Made by a program: the position numbers and the translations under genes | Part shown: positions 25,105 through 34,478 of the stretch, one piece after another | How the letters are laid out: every line of letters starts with the position of its first letter | Position numbering within the stretch: the first letter of the stretch is position 1 | Assembly: GCF_014926405.1 (NCBI RefSeq) | Contig: NZ_JACXXJ020000005.1 | Location: 439,001 to 503,000, forward strand | Direction of reading: 5' to 3' | Source: Agrobacterium vitis | Lineage (GTDB): Bacteria > Pseudomonadota > Alphaproteobacteria > Rhizobiales > Rhizobiaceae | Length of the DNA stretch: 64,000 nt | The notes under the pieces: generated by a model | Told to the model about the DNA's origin: nothing | Databases searched by the model: none | What the model saw: only the letters and a program-made list of their open reading frames with translations

Positions 25105-28100
25105 TCATGCTGCGCCCTCCTGATAGCGATCAAGACAGGCGATCAGCCCGGCCATGTCGAAGGCCTGGACGAAGGGGCGCAATTCGTCGGTGAAGGGCAG
25201 CATATCCGGTGTCTTGGCCAATTCCTGCAATTTGTTTTCCAAGCCCCTGATATAGCCGATTTCGGCCAGCTTGCGCAGGTCCTCGCGGTGGGCAAGGCCG
25301 GGATCGCGCGGCGTACCAGCGGGCAAGGCGGGGGCGGGCGGCGGCATGTCTTCGGCATAGAGCCAGCGCAGTTTCAGGTGGCGAGCCAGCTTGTCGCGCA
25401 GCATTTTCACGTCGACGGGCTTGGGGATGGCGTCGTTATGGCCGCCGGAACCGGGCTCGCGCACCGCGCCATCGCCGATATTGGCCGACAGCATCAGGAT
25501 CGGCGCGCTCTGGCCAGCATCGCGTAGCCGCTCGACCAATTGCCAGCCATTCATGCCGGGCATGGAAATGTCGACCAGGAAAAGATCGGGTTTGACACCT
25601 TCGATCAGCGCCAGACAATCCGGCCCACCCGTGGCGGTCAGCACAATGAAATCCAGGGGCGCCAGCGCCTCGCGCATCAGTTCGCGGTGATCCTCGTTGT
25701 CATCGACCACGACAATCGTGCGGCGCGGGCCGTCATAAGAGAGGATCTTGCGCTCCGCCTTGGGTGCCGTGCTGGGCCGGTCGACGGAAGACAGCATCAG
25801 CCGCACCCGGAAGGTCGTGCCTTTGTCCTTCTCGCTCTCCACGGCAATTTCGCCGCCCAGCGTATTGGTGAGCAGCTTGGTAATGGTCAGGCCCAGCCCC
25901 AGCCCCGGCATCGGGCGGATCGTGTCGGCCTCGCCGCGCTGGAAGGGTTCGTAGATCCGGCTCAGATCCTTTTCGGCAATGCCGCGCCCGGTATCGGTCA
26001 CGGTGAAGCTGGCGACCTGGCTGCGATAGGCAATGTCGAAACTGACCGTGCCCGCATCGGTAAATTTGATGGCATTGGACAGCAGATTGACGAGGATCTG
26101 GCGCAGCCGTTTCTCGTCGGCGCGCACATATTGCGGCAGGTTCTTGGCGCGGGTGTGGGTGAAGGTCAGGCCCTTGGCCTCGGCTTGCGGGCGCAGCATG
26201 TCGAGGATCTGATCAAGGAAATCATGGATGTTCAACTCGGCGGAAAACACCTGCAAGCGTCCAGCCTCGATCTTGGAAATATCCAGCAGCCCGTCGATCA
26301 GCCCGGAGAGATGGTCGGCGGAGCGGCGGATCACCCGGATGGCGGATTGGCGCGGAGCCGGAATAGTATCGTCCTGCTCCAGCAATTGCGCATAACCCAT
26401 CACGGCGTTGAGCGGGGTGCGCAATTCATGGCTGAGGCCCACCACATAGCGGCTCTTGGCGCGGTTGGCGGCTTCTGCCGTTTCCTTGGCGGTTTGAAGC
26501 GCGGCGTCGGTTTTGCGATGCGCGGCGATTTCCTTCAACAGCAGGCTGTTCTGGCGATAGGATTCTTCTTCCGCCACCAATCGGCTGTCATGGGCCAGCA
26601 CGTAGAACCAGGTGGCGATGCCGGCAATCACCGAAAACACGAAGAACACGATCAGCACCGTCGCATTGACCACCACTTCGGTCTCTGGCGAGGCGGCGGA
26701 GACCTGATGGGCAATCAGCGCTAAGATCGCGCCCACCAGCGAAATCGCCCCGATGCTGGTCATCGCATAGCGGCCAAGCCGGGTCGTCAGCTTTTCAATC
26801 ACCGTGCTGGGCAGGACTGTGCGGGCGACGGTGCCGACCTGGGTGTTCAGCCGGGCCTTCGGTTTACACATGTCATGGCAGCGGCTATCCAGCGAGCAGC
26901 ACAGCGAACAGATCGGCGCGGCATAGGCCGGGCACCAGGCCATGTCTTCAGGCTCGAACGGATGTTCGCAGATCGAACAGGTGATATGGCCAAGGTTTTT
27001 CCAGGCATGGCGCGGCTTGCGGGCCAGATAGAATTTGCCCTTGGTACTCCAGGCGATCAGCGGCGAAATCAGGAAGGCGACCAGCGTCACGAAGGTGGAG
27101 AGCGAGGCGAGCAACGGCCCGAACAGGCCGAAATGGGCGGCCAGCGCCAGACCTGCCGAAATCACCAGCGTGCCGCAGCCGACCGGGTTGATGTCATAGA
27201 GATGGGCGCGCTTGAACTCGATGCCCGGGGGTGCAAGGCCTAACCGCTTGTTGATGAACAGGTCGGCAGAAATCGTGCAGAGCCAGGCCATGGCGATGAT
27301 TGAGAAAATCCCGAGCGTCGCTTCCAACAGCCGGTAGATGCCAAGCTCCATCAACAGCAGCGCGATGCCGACATTGAACACCAGCCAGACCACCCGGCCC
27401 GGATGGCTGTGGGTGAGGCGGGAAAAGAAATTCGACCAGGCAAGCGAGCCTGCATAGGCGTTCATCACGTTGATCTTCAGCTGTGACACCACCACGAAGG
27501 CGACCATCAGCAGCATGGCCAGCGTCTGGTTGGGCAGGATATAGCCAAAGGCGGCTAGGTACATATGGGCGGGATCGGCGGCCTCGCTCAAGGTGACGCC
27601 GGTCGATAGCGTCAGCACTGCGAGGAAGGAACCAGCCAGCAGCTTTGGCACGCCCAGCACCACCCAGCCGGCACCGGCCAGAAACACCATGAAACGGTGG
27701 TGCAGCTTGCGCCCGCCTTCCGGCGGCAGGAAGCGCAGAAAATCCACCTGTTCGCCAATCTGTGGCATCAACGCCAGGATGACGGCGGAGGCGGCACCAA
27801 AATCGGCGAGACGAAACGGCGCTACGCTCTGCGTTCCGGCATTGGATTGGTGAATGCCGGCAAAGGCCCGCCAAAGGTCGAATTTTTCCCAGTCCTGAAA
27901 GGCGATGAACACGAAAGGCGCGATATTCAGCACGATCCAGATCGGCTGGGTGATGAGCTGGAATTTCGAGATCAGCTGGATGCCGTAGGTGACCAGCGGA
28001 ATGACGACAACAGCCGAAATAATGTAGCCGATTGAGGGCGGAATGCCGAAGGCCAGCGCCAAGGCCCCCGTCATGATCGAGGCTTCGATGGCAAACAGCA

Positions 28101-28482
28101 TGAAGGTGAAGCTGGCATAGATCAGCGAGGTCAGCGTCGAGCCGATATAGCCGAAGCCAGCACCACGGGTCAGAAGATCGATATCGACGCCTTCGCGGAT
28201 CGCATAACGGCTGATCGGCAGGCCAACCAGCAACATCAGGACGGCAGCGACCAGAATGGCGAAAAACGCATTGGTGGTGCCATAGGATAGCGTGATCGTG
28301 CCGCCAATCGCCTCCAGCGCCAGAAAGGAAATCGCGCCGATGGCGGTCTGGGAAATCCGGCTGGAGGAAAACCGGCGCGCACTTTTGGCGGTAAAGCGCA
28401 GCGCATAATCTTCCAGCGTCTGGTCGGCCACCCAGCGATTATATTGGCGTCGGACGGGAATGATGCGTTGGCGTGCGGCCAT
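25105..28482 (-). CDS. Hybrid histidine kinase with NCS1 permease-like sensor domain
   Basis: A 1125-residue protein. Residues ~20-480 form a 12-helix domain like NCS1 nucleobase/hydantoin:cation symporters (starting near RRFSSSRISQTAIGAISFLALEAIG split). Residues 502-539 hold a Cys-rich cluster (CSICEHPF, WCPAY, ICSLCC, RCHDMC) with the look of a metal-binding module. Two more membrane segments follow (~575-595 and 605-630), then a coiled coil and a HisKA helix with H685 (SHELRTPLN). After that come the ATPase domain (DTGRGIAEKD; LGLGLTITK) and a receiver with D971. The design is a transporter reused as a sensor, as in CbrA/CrbS, which use SLC5 instead. Its ligand may be a purine, hydantoin or ureide; this is inference. 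The LuxR-type regulator gene follows. Confidence 0.92.
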   Translation of the reverse strand: MAARQRIIPVRRQYNRWVADQTLEDYALRFTAKSARRFSSSRISQTAIGAISFLALEAIGGTITLSYGTTNAFFAILVAAVLMLLVGLPISRYAIREGVDIDLLTRGAGFGYIGSTLTSLIYASFTFMLFAIEASIMTGALALAFGIPPSIGYIISAVVVIPLVTYGIQLISKFQLITQPIWIVLNIAPFVFIAFQDWEKFDLWRAFAGIHQSNAGTQSVAPFRLADFGAASAVILALMPQIGEQVDFLRFLPPEGGRKLHHRFMVFLAGAGWVVLGVPKLLAGSFLAVLTLSTGVTLSEAADPAHMYLAAFGYILPNQTLAMLLMVAFVVVSQLKINVMNAYAGSLAWSNFFSRLTHSHPGRVVWLVFNVGIALLLMELGIYRLLEATLGIFSIIAMAWLCTISADLFINKRLGLAPPGIEFKRAHLYDINPVGCGTLVISAGLALAAHFGLFGPLLASLSTFVTLVAFLISPLIAWSTKGKFYLARKPRHAWKNLGHITCSICEHPFEPEDMAWCPAYAAPICSLCCSLDSRCHDMCKPKARLNTQVGTVARTVLPSTVIEKLTTRLGRYAMTSIGAISLVGAILALIAHQVSAASPETEVVVNATVLIVFFVFSVIAGIATWFYVLAHDSRLVAEEESYRQNSLLLKEIAAHRKTDAALQTAKETAEAANRAKSRYVVGLSHELRTPLNAVMGYAQLLEQDDTIPAPRQSAIRVIRRSADHLSGLIDGLLDISKIEAGRLQVFSAELNIHDFLDQILDMLRPQAEAKGLTFTHTRAKNLPQYVRADEKRLRQILVNLLSNAIKFTDAGTVSFDIAYRSQVASFTVTDTGRGIAEKDLSRIYEPFQRGEADTIRPMPGLGLGLTITKLLTNTLGGEIAVESEKDKGTTFRVRLMLSSVDRPSTAPKAERKILSYDGPRRTIVVVDDNEDHRELMREALAPLDFIVLTATGGPDCLALIEGVKPDLFLVDISMPGMNGWQLVERLRDAGQSAPILMLSANIGDGAVREPGSGGHNDAIPKPVDVKMLRDKLARHLKLRWLYAEDMPPPAPALPAGTPRDPGLAHREDLRKLAEIGYIRGLENKLQELAKTPDMLPFTDELRPFVQAFDMAGLIACLDRYQEGAA

Positions 28483-28779
28483 GCCGGAAATCGGATGCTT
28501 TCTGATGGGAAACAGGATGGATGGATACTGTCACGGCAAGCCGGGGGTTTTGCAAGGGCGCTTGGCGATGTTCGCGCCGCTTCCTGCTGTTTTTCCATTG
28601 CGCAGGAAACTGGAATTGTGACAGTGCTTCGAGAAGATGCGGGGTGACAGGGTTGTGGCGGCTGGACGAAATCCGGTTTGCCTCTATTTTTCCATTTTTC
28701 GGGCGTTTGGGTTTTTCAACGCCTGCGCCGGTGTGATCGGCACCGCGATACGCAATTGTTGCATCAGAAAGTGATACCG

Positions 28780-29610
28780 ATGGATATGCCAGCCTCTCAG
28801 CCTTCGACCGGTGTGGACAATGAACAGACCTTCGGCACATCAGGCATTCAGCCGATGGACCGGCCAAGCCGCATTACCCGGTTTTTCATGGGCATCGTCG
28901 CCTGGGCGGAAAAGCTGAATTACAAATATGCCAAGCTTGGCAATCCACCGGTCTATGACAATGCCACTTTTCCCTGGGTGGCGGAGGTGGAAAAGGCCTA
29001 TCCGGCCATTCGCGCCGAGCTGGACCAGATCCTGCTTCGTCAGAGCGAGCTGCCGAGCTTTCAGGATATTTCCACCGATGTGAAGACGATTTCCACGGAC
29101 AACCGCTGGAAGACCTTCTTCCTGCTTGGTTTCGGTGTGAAGTCCGGGGCCAATATCAAGGCCTGCCCGCAAACCTGGAAGGCCATGCAGGCCATTCCCG
29201 GCCTGACCACGGTGATGTTTTCTATTTTCGAACCCGGCAAGCATCTACCCGCCCATCGCGGTCCCTATAACGGCGTGCTGCGCCTGCATCTGGGGATGAT
29301 CGTACCGGAACCGCGCGACCAGATCGCCATCCGCGTCAAGGACCAGATCTGCCATTGGGAAGAGGGCAAGGTGCTGATCTTCGACGATGCCTATGAGCAC
29401 GAAGCCTGGAACCACACCGACAAGACCCGCGTCGTGCTGTTCGTCGATTTCGCCAAACCGCTGAAATTCCCGGCTCGTCTGGTCAATTGGGCGCTGATGA
29501 ATATGGCGATCTTCACGCCTTTCATCCGCGAGGGGCTCGACAACCACAATGAGTGGGAAAAGAAATTCTACGCCGAGGCGGAAAAGCTGCGCAACAGCAC
29601 GGCTGGCTGA
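28780..29610 (+). CDS. Aspartyl/asparaginyl beta-hydroxylase family protein (LpxO-like)
   Basis: A 276-residue member of PF05118, the Fe(II)/2-oxoglutarate dioxygenases that include lipid A 2-hydroxylase LpxO. Key residues lie in AHRGPYNGVLRLHLG (first metal His and 2-oxoglutarate Arg region) and DDAYEHEAWN (second His). The N-terminal helix ITRFFMGIVAWAEKLNYKYA could attach it to the membrane. I chose ATG 28780 (MDMPASQ); the upstream frame from 28678 lacks similarity. It is divergent from the hybrid kinase. A substrate on the fatty acyl chain of lipid A is likely but not shown. Confidence 0.83.
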   Translation: MDMPASQPSTGVDNEQTFGTSGIQPMDRPSRITRFFMGIVAWAEKLNYKYAKLGNPPVYDNATFPWVAEVEKAYPAIRAELDQILLRQSELPSFQDISTDVKTISTDNRWKTFFLLGFGVKSGANIKACPQTWKAMQAIPGLTTVMFSIFEPGKHLPAHRGPYNGVLRLHLGMIVPEPRDQIAIRVKDQICHWEEGKVLIFDDAYEHEAWNHTDKTRVVLFVDFAKPLKFPARLVNWALMNMAIFTPFIREGLDNHNEWEKKFYAEAEKLRNSTAG

Positions 29611-29651
29611 CAGGCATCGTTTCGATACGCACGATAGTCCTGGATATCCGC

Positions 29652-29690
29652 GAAAGCCTGTCAGGTTCTGATTGAACCAGACAGGCTTTC
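29652..29690. terminator. Bidirectional hairpin between convergent genes
   Basis: Stem GAAAGCCTGTC / GACAGGCTTTC, extended inside by GGTTC / GAACC with one mismatch. It lies between the hydroxylase gene and bphP, which converge. A pyrimidine-rich CTTCTCTC stretch follows on the plus strand. Confidence 0.75.
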
Positions 29691-29703
29691 GCTTCTCTCT
29701 ATT

Positions 29704-32262
29704 TTAGCTGGTGGTGGCGTCCGGTTGGCGCAACAGGCTCAGCACCGCATCGGCCAGCGCCTCTCCATCATAAGGCTTGTTGATGATCGTAACGTCGCCG
29801 AAGGCTTCCGGAATGATCGACCGCTCGGCATAGCCGGTGGCAAACAGAAAGGGAATGCCCCGCTGGTGCAGCTCCTGGGCCACCGGCACGGAGGTATGAT
29901 TGCCAAGGTTGATGTCGAGCACGGCCACGGCAGGGGCTGTGACCTTGATTTGCGCCAGGGCTTCCGGCACGGAGCCTGCTGTCATGACAGTGGTAAAGCC
30001 GGCATCGCCCAGCATCATTTCGGCATCCATCGCAATCAGCATCTGGTCTTCAACCAGCAGGATCGGCAGGGTTTTGTCGATATTGGCCATGGATCTGGTC
30101 TCTGTCTCCGGGGGCGGGGCGTGTGTGGTTTCCGGCTCGTGTCCGGAACCGGACAGGAAACGGGCAGGAAGCAAAAGATACGCATTCAGGCCGTGTGGGT
30201 TATAATTCACGGTGCTCTTACCACCGAGATCATAGGGAATGCTACGGTCTATCAAGGCGGAGCCAAAGCCCCGGCGTGTCGGCGCGGTCACCGTTGGCCC
30301 GCCGCTTTCCGTCCACAGAATTTCACAATCTCCCTCTTGCGTCCAGCGCCAAGTCAAGTCAAGCGTGCCACCGATGCGCGAAAGTGCTCCGTATTTCGCC
30401 GCATTGGTCGCAAGCTCGTGGACAACCAGGGCCGTGACGGCATAGGCGCGACTATCGAGCACGACCATCGGGCCACCAAGCGAGAGTGTGGTGCCCTCAG
30501 TGCGGTAAGGACCAAGCTCGGCCTGTAGCAGCTCGCTCAGCTGGCCGCTGCCGCTGCCGCGGATCACCTGGTCATGGGCATGGGACAGGGCGTGGACGCG
30601 GCCCTTCAGCGAGGTGACATAATCCCTCAGCTGATGTTCCGGCCGGGTGGGAACACCGATCAGCGACTTGATCACCGCCAGGATATTCTTGACCCGGTGG
30701 TTCAATTCCTCATTCAGCACGCGCTGACGGATGTCGGCCTTGTTGCGCTCTTCCTGCATCAATTCGTTATGCCGGAGCACCACCTTGACGGTGACGGCGC
30801 GAATGGCTTCCGCGACCTCCCTGTCGCTTTCGCTCCAATGGTCCGATTGCTTTGTGACGGCTTCCTTCCAGATGGCGAAGCTCTTGCGTGGCGTCAGCCG
30901 GTCGCCCAGCGGTCCGATCTCATAGGATTTATCGGGATTGCCAGCCCAATTGAGGGTTTGCAGCCGTTCCTTGCGGAAAAACAACAGGTAATCGCGGGGA
31001 ATTTCCGAGAGCGGCACGACCATGGCGCCGGAGACCGTCTCATAATAGCTTTCGGCTCTGGGCAGAAATTGGGACAAGGCGTGACTGGCCCAGGTCTGTC
31101 CATCGGCAATGCCGTTGACGAAGCGTATCAGCGGTTCGATTTCGGCAGGCGGCGGACAGGTGCCAATGGCCGTCCAGGTCCCGTTCATCCAAAGGCCCGC
31201 ACCATCGCAGGGCACGAGGCTGCTGAATTCCGGCAGGCATTCGCCAAACAGCGCCTCAAGATTTTCGTGGTGGGAGGCAAGGTGCAGAAAGCGGTCCAGC
31301 GATTGGCGTGTGCCAGTGGCCAGGTCAAGCTTGTGTTTCTGCTTCAGGGCAAGCAGTGTCAGGGAGAAAAACTCGCCAAACAATTCAGCGGCGACCCGTT
31401 GCGCCATGGACAGGGTCTTTGCGCGGTAATGATGACAGGCGATCAGGCCCCACAGCTCGCCATTCAACAGGATCGAGATGGACATCGACGCGCCGACCCC
31501 CATATTGCGCAGGTATTCCAGATGAATGGGCGAAACGCTGCGCAAATGTGCAAAGGACAGGTCAAGCGGCTCACCGGAGGCATCCAGTTCCGGCTCGATC
31601 GCCACCTTGTGGCCGCTTGCATCGGAAATCACCCGGATGGAATTTTGCATATAGAGCTTGCGGGCCTGCTGTGGAATGTCGGATGCCGGGAAATATTGGC
31701 CAAGGAAGCTTTCCAGCTCCATCGACTTGGCCTCGCTCACCACCTTGCCGGAGCCGTCATTGTCGAAGCGGTAGATCATCACCCGGTCATAGCCGAGCAC
31801 CGCTCGCACCAGCCTGGCGGAGGTGCGGATCAGCTTGTCGATATGGTCGACATCCTTGATCCGCCCGATCATTTCCCGCGCCAACTGCAAGGGATCGCGC
31901 TCGCCCTTGGCTGGTTCCAGTTCAATGATCACAGTGGCGCGCTGGCGGTGGACGCTCACGTTGAAAACCTGGCCGCAGCTGAGGCGCAGATTGGGCAACA
32001 GGGCGGGGCGTGAGGCTTCAGGTGCCGTCGCCAGAGCATTGCGCATGTCATGGGTGGCGTCGTCACCTAAAAGCACATGCACCTGTTCACCATTCATCGC
32101 GCCTTTGACGCCGAGCATCTCTCCGGCATTGGCGGAGTGGCGCAGAACAACGGCCATTTCCGCGTCGCAGGCCAGCAGGCAGCCATGCGGCTGGATACTG
32201 CCGGGAATATGGATCGGTTCGCGGTCGCAATTGGTGAGATCAACGGTCTGCGTAGCAGGCAT
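29704..32262 (-). CDS. bphP: Bacteriophytochrome with HWE kinase and C-terminal receiver (Agp2-like)
   Basis: An 852-residue light sensor. It has the biliverdin-binding Cys at position 12 (NCDREPIHIPGSIQPHG), a PAS domain, and a GAF domain with PASDIP (D195) and the His pair H277/H278. The PHY tongue carries PRKSF (459-463). An HWE-type kinase follows with H522 (LNHRVKN), then a C-terminal receiver with D783 (AVLDINLG). A fused receiver after an HWE kinase is the architecture of Agrobacterium Agp2/AtBphP2, a red/far-red bathy phytochrome. ATG 32262 fits the family start. The start overlaps the 3' end of the heme oxygenase gene by 23 bp, so they form an operon. The photochemistry is not visible in sequence. 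Confidence 0.93.
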   Translation of the reverse strand: MPATQTVDLTNCDREPIHIPGSIQPHGCLLACDAEMAVVLRHSANAGEMLGVKGAMNGEQVHVLLGDDATHDMRNALATAPEASRPALLPNLRLSCGQVFNVSVHRQRATVIIELEPAKGERDPLQLAREMIGRIKDVDHIDKLIRTSARLVRAVLGYDRVMIYRFDNDGSGKVVSEAKSMELESFLGQYFPASDIPQQARKLYMQNSIRVISDASGHKVAIEPELDASGEPLDLSFAHLRSVSPIHLEYLRNMGVGASMSISILLNGELWGLIACHHYRAKTLSMAQRVAAELFGEFFSLTLLALKQKHKLDLATGTRQSLDRFLHLASHHENLEALFGECLPEFSSLVPCDGAGLWMNGTWTAIGTCPPPAEIEPLIRFVNGIADGQTWASHALSQFLPRAESYYETVSGAMVVPLSEIPRDYLLFFRKERLQTLNWAGNPDKSYEIGPLGDRLTPRKSFAIWKEAVTKQSDHWSESDREVAEAIRAVTVKVVLRHNELMQEERNKADIRQRVLNEELNHRVKNILAVIKSLIGVPTRPEHQLRDYVTSLKGRVHALSHAHDQVIRGSGSGQLSELLQAELGPYRTEGTTLSLGGPMVVLDSRAYAVTALVVHELATNAAKYGALSRIGGTLDLTWRWTQEGDCEILWTESGGPTVTAPTRRGFGSALIDRSIPYDLGGKSTVNYNPHGLNAYLLLPARFLSGSGHEPETTHAPPPETETRSMANIDKTLPILLVEDQMLIAMDAEMMLGDAGFTTVMTAGSVPEALAQIKVTAPAVAVLDINLGNHTSVPVAQELHQRGIPFLFATGYAERSIIPEAFGDVTIINKPYDGEALADAVLSLLRQPDATTS

Positions 32263-32821
32263 GCATGGGGCTTTCGAAGGCAGCGTAGGCATAAGCAAAG
32301 GTTGCATTGGCAAAGGCCACGAGCTTCCCTTCATCGAGATCCCGCAGTTCCTCCATAAGATGTAAAAACGTGGGCCAGCTCGAAAAGTTCCCGGCCTGGG
32401 CAAAAAGATGCGCCCCGCCATGGGTGGGACCGTAACCAAGCAGGGCGGCCCGTTTTGCCAGAAGCTTTGCGCCAAGTGCGGAGCCTTCCAGCACATAGAA
32501 TAGGCCCAGCCAGTCTTCGGTCTTTTGTGGCTGGGGAACCGGTGCCTGCCAGCGCTCGTCCTCCAGCTCAAGTGTCTTCAGATCGGCCCGCAGGCCATTG
32601 CCGATCATCACTGGCCGCCAAGTCCCGGGCCAGGTGGTGAAGGATGCCCGCTGGGCCTGTTGGGCAATCATCTCTTCCAATGGCAGCCGAAAACGGGCCA
32701 TTCCGAGCAAATAAGCGCGGTAGGCGGCAGGAGAGGAAAAATCGCCGATCACTGCATCGAGTTCGGCATGAGCATCGGCGGTCGCTTCCTTCAGAAGCCG
32801 TCGCCGGGGTGAAAAAGGCAT
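32240..32821 (-). CDS. bphO: Heme oxygenase BphO
   Basis: A 193-residue bacterial heme oxygenase of the BphO group, with proximal His H18 (ATADAHAELD) and the distal-helix region (EDWLGLFYVLEGSALGAKLL split). It cleaves heme to biliverdin, the chromophore needed by the phytochrome encoded directly downstream with overlapping reading frames. The length is normal. Confidence 0.9.
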   Translation of the reverse strand: MPFSPRRRLLKEATADAHAELDAVIGDFSSPAAYRAYLLGMARFRLPLEEMIAQQAQRASFTTWPGTWRPVMIGNGLRADLKTLELEDERWQAPVPQPQKTEDWLGLFYVLEGSALGAKLLAKRAALLGYGPTHGGAHLFAQAGNFSSWPTFLHLMEELRDLDEGKLVAFANATFAYAYAAFESPMHACYADR

Positions 32822-33103
32822 GAATGACTTTCGAAACAGATTGCCGCCGCTCTATTCTACATCAGCTATATGAGCGGTCTATGAGGATGCTCTCCATGAG
32901 ATCCTTGTCAGGTAATAAGGTTCAAATTCGACGGAAATCAAGTATCATAAACCCATGGCGGCAATTTTAGACGGCTAATCCCCTATTTTTGTGGGGGACA
33001 GCGCTGCCTTAGACTGTGACCTACGTCAATTGACGTATACGATTTTGCAGCGCAGCAGCCGATAGTCCCCTCACTCCAGAATTCAAAAAGAGGGGAACCT
33101 GAA
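32822..33103. promoter_or_regulatory. Regulatory region of urtA with 16-bp palindrome
   Basis: 282-bp gap between divergent bphO and urtA. It contains the perfect palindrome TACGTCAATTGACGTA (33022-33037), 67 bp before the urtA ATG, and a weak CCCC/GGGG hairpin near 32980-33000. The palindrome could be an operator, possibly for a LuxR-type regulator. No -35/-10 pair was clear. AGAGGGGAAC is the urtA ribosome site. Confidence 0.55.
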
Positions 33104-34393
33104 ATGAACTTCAAGTCCAAACTGGCGAGCGCACTTGTCGGTGCCATGCTGTCCACCACCGCCTTCCACGGTGCGTTTGCCGCCGAAGACATGATCAAGG
33201 TCGGCATTCTGCATTCTCTCTCCGGCACGATGGCGATTTCGGAAACGACGTTGAAGGACGCCATGCTGATGCTCATCGACGAGCAGAACAAGAAGGGCGG
33301 CGTTCTCGGCAAGAAGCTTGAGCCTGTCGTGGTCGATCCGGCCTCCAACTGGCCGCTATTTGCTGAAAAGGCCCGCGAGCTGATTTCCAAGGACAAGGTT
33401 TCGGCGGTGTTCGGTTGCTGGACCTCGGTGTCGCGCAAGTCGGTTCTGCCCGTGTTCAAGGAGCTGGATTCGGTGCTGTTCTACCCCGTGCAGTTCGAGG
33501 GTGAAGAAAGCGAGCGCAACGTATTCTATACCGGTGCTGCGCCCAACCAGCAGGCCATTCCCGCCGTCGATTACCTGATGGAAAACGAAGGCGTGCAGCG
33601 CTGGGTGCTTGAGGGCACCGACTATGTCTATCCGCGCACGACCAACAAGATTCTCGAAGCCTATCTTCTGTCCAAGGGCGTGAAGAAGGAAGACATCATG
33701 GTCAACTACACGCCGTTCGGCTTCTCCGACTGGCAGACCGAAGTCGCCGCCATCAAGAAATTCGGCTCGGCCGGCAAGAAAGCCGCTGTTATCTCGACCG
33801 TCAATGGCGATGCCAACGTGCCGTTCTACAAGGAACTCGGCAACCAGGGCGTCAAGGCGGAAGACATTCCGGTCATGGCCTTCTCGGTTGGCGAAGAAGA
33901 GCTGGCCGGTATCGACACCAAGCCGCTGGTTGGCCATCTCGCCGCCTGGAACTACTTCGAATCCGTCGATACGCCCATCAATGCCGAATTCATCAAGACC
34001 TGGCATGCCTTTACCAAGAACGACAAGCGCGTCACCAACGACCCGATGGAAGCCGCCTATATTGGCTTCAACATGTGGGTGAAGGCCGTCGAAAAGGCAG
34101 GCTCTGCCGAACCCGACAAGGTCATCGACGCGCTGGTCGGCGTTTCCGTACCGAACCTCACTGGTGGCTATGCCACGATGATGCCGAGCCATTACATCAC
34201 CAAGCCGGTGCTGATTGGCGAAGTCCAGGAAAATGGCCAGTTCGACATCGTGTCCCAGACGCCGGAAGTGGTTGGCGATGAATGGTCGGATTTCCTCCCC
34301 GACAGCAAGGACCTGATCGCCGATTGGCGCCTGCCGATGAACTGCGGCAATTTCAACGTCAAGTCCGGCAAGTGCGGCGGCAAGGGCTCCTAA
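33104..34393 (+). CDS. urtA: Urea ABC transporter binding protein UrtA
   Basis: A 429-residue periplasmic binding protein of the amide/urea group. It has a signal peptide of about 26 residues (ends FHGAFA) and the family blocks IKVGILHSLSGTMAISE, VFGCWTSVSRKSVLPVF, YPVQFEGEESERNVFY and PRTTNKILEAYL. UrtA captures urea at nanomolar to micromolar levels and hands it to UrtBC. First gene of urtA-B-C-D-E; a repeat element separates it from urtB. The C-terminal ..CGNFNVKSGKCGG is usual for the family. Confidence 0.97.
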   Translation: MNFKSKLASALVGAMLSTTAFHGAFAAEDMIKVGILHSLSGTMAISETTLKDAMLMLIDEQNKKGGVLGKKLEPVVVDPASNWPLFAEKARELISKDKVSAVFGCWTSVSRKSVLPVFKELDSVLFYPVQFEGEESERNVFYTGAAPNQQAIPAVDYLMENEGVQRWVLEGTDYVYPRTTNKILEAYLLSKGVKKEDIMVNYTPFGFSDWQTEVAAIKKFGSAGKKAAVISTVNGDANVPFYKELGNQGVKAEDIPVMAFSVGEEELAGIDTKPLVGHLAAWNYFESVDTPINAEFIKTWHAFTKNDKRVTNDPMEAAYIGFNMWVKAVEKAGSAEPDKVIDALVGVSVPNLTGGYATMMPSHYITKPVLIGEVQENGQFDIVSQTPEVVGDEWSDFLPDSKDLIADWRLPMNCGNFNVKSGKCGGKGS

Positions 34394-34478
34394 GCTTCCC
34401 AGCCTGAAACTTGCTGCGGGTGCATAAAGCATCCGCAGCTTTTTCTCCCGGTGTATCTTTTTATCGTTTTGATACGTG

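Noticed and set aside
33356..34432. 358-codon open frame antisense to urtA
   Set aside because: Shadow of a G+C-rich gene; no signal, domain or ribosome site.
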